Source of the DNA: an uncultured Succinivibrio sp.
GTDB taxonomy: Bacteria; Pseudomonadota; Gammaproteobacteria; Enterobacterales; Succinivibrionaceae
Assembly: GCA_902772715.1 (NCBI GenBank)
Contig: CACYBT010000044.1
Coordinates: forward strand, 1-8,918
Direction of reading: 5' to 3'
DNA: 8,918 bases
In this document: piece after piece, positions 6,070-8,918 of the stretch
How the letters are laid out: each line of letters starts with the position of its first letter
How positions within the stretch are numbered: the first letter of the stretch is position 1
Made by a program: the position numbers and the translations under genes
The notes under the pieces: generated by a model
The model's input: the letters and a program-made list of their open reading frames with translations, nothing else
The model's database searches: none
What the model was told of the DNA's origin: nothing

Positions 6070-8661
6070 TTATTTGATTACTAAACTGTTCAAACTCCAA
6101 ATATTCTTGGCATAATCGTTAATAGAACGGTCAGAACTGAAGATCCCCATAGTGGCAGAGTTAATCATTGCAGCCTTAGCCCAGCGTCTCTTATCCTTGA
6201 ACATCTTTTGAGCACGCTCGTGAGCCTCTTTGTAGGAGGCAAAATCAGCCAGCACCAAGAATGGATCTCCATTATTCAATAAAGAGGTCTTAATTGAAGA
6301 TAAAGCCCCCTGCTGACCCGGAGTGAAGAAATCGGAATCCAGCCAGTCAACAACAGCCTTCAATTCATGATTACTGTTGTAGTAATCCCATGGATTGTAA
6401 CGAGGTTTAAGATCAATAACTTCTTCAACGCTCAAGCCAAAGATAAAGTTATTCTCAATACCTGCCTGCTCAACAATCTCAATATTGGCACCATCCATAG
6501 TACCAAGAGTCAGAGCGCCATTCATGGAGAACTTCATGTTTGAAGTACCCGAAGCCTCATATCCTGCAGTTGAGATCTGCTCGGAAATATCGGCTGCCGG
6601 AATAATCTTCTCCGCAAGACTTACTCTATAGTTAGGCAAGAAGACAACCTTTAACTTTCCTTTGATCCTCAAATCATTGTTAATCTTCTCACCCACTGCA
6701 TTGATAGCAAAAATAATATCCTTTGCCAGAGTATAAGCAGGAGCAGCCTTAGCACCGAAGATAAAGACCTGTGGCACTATATCCTGATCCGGATCTTCAA
6801 GCAAACTCTTGTACAGAGACATTATGTACAACAGATTCAGATGCTGTCTCTTGTACTCGTGCAGACGTTTTACCTGAACATCAAACATGGCATTAGGATC
6901 AACTTCAACATCAGTAAGATCTTTTATGGTTTTGGCAAGGAGAACCTTATTTTCATGCTTAATCTGCATGAAACGGTCCTGATAAGCCTTATCATCGGCA
7001 TATTTCTTCAGAATTTCACATTTGGATAAATCTAAAGGCCAATCCTTACCTGCAACTTCATTATATAGTTCTGCAAGACCACGGTTACATGACAGCAGCC
7101 AGCGCCGTGGAGTTACACCATTGGTTACGTTGCAGAATTTATTAGGCCATAACTGGGCATAATCAGGGAATAGATTCTCTTTAACAAGTTTTGAGTGAAT
7201 CTTTGCCACACCGTTAACGTGCTCTGAGGTGATAACGCAAAGGTTAGCCATGCGTACCATACGAACCTCGCCTTCTTCAATAATGGAAAGACGAGATTTC
7301 ATTTCATTATTGCCAGGCCATTTTGCCTCAACCTGATCATTTAGAAAACGGAAATTGATTTCATAGATGATTTCAAGATGACGTGGCAGAAGTTTTTCAA
7401 AGATATAAACCGGCCATTTTTCCAAAGCCTCTGGTAACAGAGTGTGATTGGTATAATTGAAAGTCTTGGTTGCAATATTCCAGGCCTCATCAAATGACAA
7501 ACCTTCCTCATCAATGAGCAGTCTCATTAACTCCGGGATAGCAATGGTAGGATGGGTATCATTTAACTGAATAGCAATCTTCTGAGAAAACTCTGAGAAA
7601 TCGTTGTGATGAGTACGCTTGTAACGACGTAGAATATCACGTAACGAACAGGCACAGAAGAAATACTGCTGAGTTAAGCGCAGTTCTTTACCAGCCTCAG
7701 TAGAATCATTTGGATACAGAACCTTAGATACAGTTTCAGCAAGAGATTTTTCAGCCTGAGCATCAACATAACCGCCGGCATTAAAAACGTCCCAGTTAAA
7801 CTGCTCAGTAGAACGAGACTCCCACAAACGTAAAATAGCAACTGAAGATGCACGGTAACCTACAACTGGGATATCCCAAGGCACACCTTTAATCATTGAA
7901 GATGGATGCCATACTGAATTTTGAGTACCATCCGGAGCAATCTGTTTTTCAACATATCCTCCCAATGGTACGTTCTGAATAGATTCAGGACGTACTGCTT
8001 CCCAAGGACAGCCATATTCACGCCATGAATCAGGACGTTCTACCTGTTTGCCGGCGCGAATTTCCTGGCGGAACAGGCCATTCTCATAATGAATACCATA
8101 ACCCACACAAGGATAGTCACAGGTAGCAAGAGAATCCATAAAACAGGCGGCAAGACGGCCTAAACCACCGTTGCCTAAAGCCATATCAGGCTCTTCTTCA
8201 CAAATCTCGTTAATATCAAGATTAAACTCTTTCAAAGCCTCTTTGGCAATATCATATTTCTCAAGGTTGGTCAGATTATTAATGGTTAATCTACCCATTA
8301 AGTATTCAGCAGACAGATAGTGTACAGCACGCGTATCATTCTTAGCATGTGTTGACTGGGTGTCTGTCAGACGACCAAAAATATCCTCATTGATGGTATC
8401 AACCAAAGCCTCCCACCATGCAAGCTTACTGGCCTTGACAGGTGAAGTTCCTACAGATTTACGCAGATGGTTTTCAATCTGCTGCTTGAATTCTAAAACT
8501 TTAGCTCTATCAACAGTATTTGTAGATTTTTCTGCTTTTGTGGTTTTAGCAGACTTAGCGCTTGCAGCCTTCTTTTCTGCTGCATTTTTTGCTGCTGTCG
8601 TGTTTTTCTTTACGGATGATGTTTCCGCGGTCTTGGTTGTTTTTTTAGTGGTTGGAGCCAT
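6070..8661 (-). CDS. glgP: Glycogen/starch/maltodextrin phosphorylase with Lys/Ala/Thr-rich N-terminal tail
   Basis: An 863-residue GT35 enzyme that uses phosphate to release glucose-1-phosphate from the non-reducing ends of alpha-1,4-glucan, with pyridoxal phosphate as cofactor; it acts in the cytoplasm in glycogen breakdown. HYLSAEYLMGR, ALGNGGLGRLAACFMDSLA and the PLP signature EASGTSNMKFSMNGA are intact, and the PLP-binding Lys is residue 710. The catalytic body starts near residue 50 and matches the usual 800-odd residue family length. The first 49 residues are low complexity: 12 Lys, 12 Thr, 11 Ala, 5 Ser and only 3 Glu, resembling histone H1-like or AlgP-like tails. This extension is absent from E. 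coli GlgP. I start at 8661 because GAGGA (8670-8674) lies 8 nt upstream; the in-frame ATG at 8676 would place that site inside the gene. No other glg gene is adjacent. It has its own promoter and terminator, so it is a single-gene unit. Confidence 0.95.
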   Translation of the reverse strand: MAPTTKKTTKTAETSSVKKNTTAAKNAAEKKAASAKSAKTTKAEKSTNTVDRAKVLEFKQQIENHLRKSVGTSPVKASKLAWWEALVDTINEDIFGRLTDTQSTHAKNDTRAVHYLSAEYLMGRLTINNLTNLEKYDIAKEALKEFNLDINEICEEEPDMALGNGGLGRLAACFMDSLATCDYPCVGYGIHYENGLFRQEIRAGKQVERPDSWREYGCPWEAVRPESIQNVPLGGYVEKQIAPDGTQNSVWHPSSMIKGVPWDIPVVGYRASSVAILRLWESRSTEQFNWDVFNAGGYVDAQAEKSLAETVSKVLYPNDSTEAGKELRLTQQYFFCACSLRDILRRYKRTHHNDFSEFSQKIAIQLNDTHPTIAIPELMRLLIDEEGLSFDEAWNIATKTFNYTNHTLLPEALEKWPVYIFEKLLPRHLEIIYEINFRFLNDQVEAKWPGNNEMKSRLSIIEEGEVRMVRMANLCVITSEHVNGVAKIHSKLVKENLFPDYAQLWPNKFCNVTNGVTPRRWLLSCNRGLAELYNEVAGKDWPLDLSKCEILKKYADDKAYQDRFMQIKHENKVLLAKTIKDLTDVEVDPNAMFDVQVKRLHEYKRQHLNLLYIMSLYKSLLEDPDQDIVPQVFIFGAKAAPAYTLAKDIIFAINAVGEKINNDLRIKGKLKVVFLPNYRVSLAEKIIPAADISEQISTAGYEASGTSNMKFSMNGALTLGTMDGANIEIVEQAGIENNFIFGLSVEEVIDLKPRYNPWDYYNSNHELKAVVDWLDSDFFTPGQQGALSSIKTSLLNNGDPFLVLADFASYKEAHERAQKMFKDKRRWAKAAMINSATMGIFSSDRSINDYAKNIWSLNSLVIK

Positions 8662-8669
8662 AAAAATAA

Positions 8670-8674
8670 TCCTC
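8670..8674 (-). promoter_or_regulatory. Ribosome binding site of glgP, decides the start
   Basis: GAGGA on the minus strand with an 8-nt spacer to the ATG at 8661. It overlaps the in-frame ATG at 8674-8676, which lacks a site of its own, so the shorter protein is preferred. Confidence 0.75.
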
Positions 8675-8695
8675 ATTTATCTAAACGATGCGTTG

Positions 8696-8724
8696 ATTAT
8701 AGCAAGCAAGTGCACATTGTTCAA
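8696..8724 (-). promoter_or_regulatory. Sigma70-type promoter of glgP
   Basis: On the minus strand TTGAAC (-35, 8719-8724) and a perfect TATAAT (-10, 8696-8701) are separated by exactly 17 bp, and TTGC just before the -10 gives a TG-extended element. Transcription would start near 8689, leaving a leader of about 28 nt. A TGTGA half-site lies about 60 bp upstream of that start. Confidence 0.75.
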
Positions 8725-8816
8725 AAGCAAATTGAAAAGAGCACACAAAAAATCACATTTTTAAGTGAATTTTTGAACTTATGATTTTTTAAACATGAAT
8801 GCATCTGCAAATTTAA

Positions 8817-8918
8817 ATCGGGTAGGGAGATTTTTCTCCCTCCCACACCACCGGACGTACGGTTCTCGTATCACGGCGGTTCCTATTGAATTAAATCAAT
8901 ATCCGAGCATTTCCCACG
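8817..8918 (-). mobile_element. Group II intron, 3' end only (runs off the window)
   Basis: The last 102 bases, read on the minus strand, carry the 3' hallmark of a bacterial group II intron: a 34-nt domain V, a short linker (GTG in RNA sense), domain VI and a terminal CCCGAT. The predicted splice junction is after base 8817, ending in AT (consensus AY). The rest of the intron and any reverse transcriptase/maturase gene lie beyond the right edge. A short frame ending at a TAG just before domain V (around 8883-8885) could be the maturase C-terminus but is too short to confirm. The insertion lies upstream of glgP in the same orientation, about 128 bp before its predicted start of transcription, so it leaves the glgP promoter intact. 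Its flanking 5' exon is not visible. Confidence 0.85.
8820..8880 (-). ncRNA. Group II intron catalytic domains V and VI
   Basis: Domain V is 8880-8847. The lower stem ACCGCCG/CGGUGGU has one G-U wobble and a CGC-type catalytic triad. The upper stem is UACG/CGUA, with CG on the 3' side fitting the conserved two-nucleotide bulge; one extra unpaired U (8873) is atypical. Domain VI is 8844-8820: GGG-AGGGAG pairs with CUCCCU-CCC, leaving a single bulged A at 8823. That A is seven bases from the predicted intron end, the normal branch-point position. The core therefore looks functional, apart from the extra U. Confidence 0.82.

Noticed and set aside
8360..8764. Long plus-strand frame opposite the glgP start
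   Set aside because: It is the complement of the repetitive Lys/Ala-coding tail of glgP, which naturally leaves the opposite strand open; glgP is unambiguous.
5793..8765. 12-bp word CACATTTTTAAG shared by 5793-5804 and 8754-8765
   Set aside because: A match of this length is expected by chance in nearly 9 kb of AT-rich DNA, and the flanks do not match.

Overview
The window looks like chromosomal DNA of a low-GC, host-associated gammaproteobacterium. I would place it near the Aeromonadales/Succinivibrionaceae from the rdgB-hemW gene pair, the style of the glycogen phosphorylase and the AT-rich intergenic DNA. This placement is inference from remembered protein families, not a database result. 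All six protein genes I can support lie on the minus strand, so the window reads right to left.

Right edge (8817-8918): the last 102 bases are the 3' end of a group II intron in minus orientation. They contain catalytic domain V and domain VI with its bulged branch-point A. The intron stops about 128 bp upstream of the predicted start of glgP transcription. Next comes a strong sigma70-type promoter (8696-8724) driving glgP (6070-8661), a complete glycogen phosphorylase with an unusual Lys/Ala/Thr-rich N-terminal tail. glgP ends in a clear intrinsic terminator (6004-6042).

Middle: 5615-6069 is an AT-rich intergenic region holding that terminator, a small hairpin, a long imperfect inverted repeat, a 15-bp palindrome and a promoter. 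The promoter fires leftward into a five-gene cluster with tight spacing: a membrane sensor with a degenerate GGDEF domain (4196-5614); a YqaB-like HAD sugar phosphatase (3546-4157); a FAD protein of the dihydrolipoyl dehydrogenase fold that has lost its redox cysteines (2058-3536); rdgB, the dITP/XTP pyrophosphatase (1433-2044); and hemW, a radical-SAM heme chaperone (298-1440). Gaps are 38, 9 and 13 bp and rdgB/hemW overlap by 8 bp, so the last four genes are almost certainly co-transcribed and partly translationally coupled. Two genes have metabolite-repair or nucleotide-cleaning roles (yqaB, rdgB) and one a heme-delivery role. The sensor and the altered flavoprotein are the unknown parts.

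Left edge (1-297): no recognisable gene. It holds a locally GC-rich patch (about 52% G+C at 121-180 against 22-33% in most flanking blocks) with several potential stems, including a 12-bp hairpin that pairs better as plus-strand RNA.

I do not see a defence system, CRISPR array or obvious new multi-gene system. The best leads are the cysteine-less flavoprotein, the GlgP tail, the degenerate GGDEF sensor and the unexplained left-edge patch.
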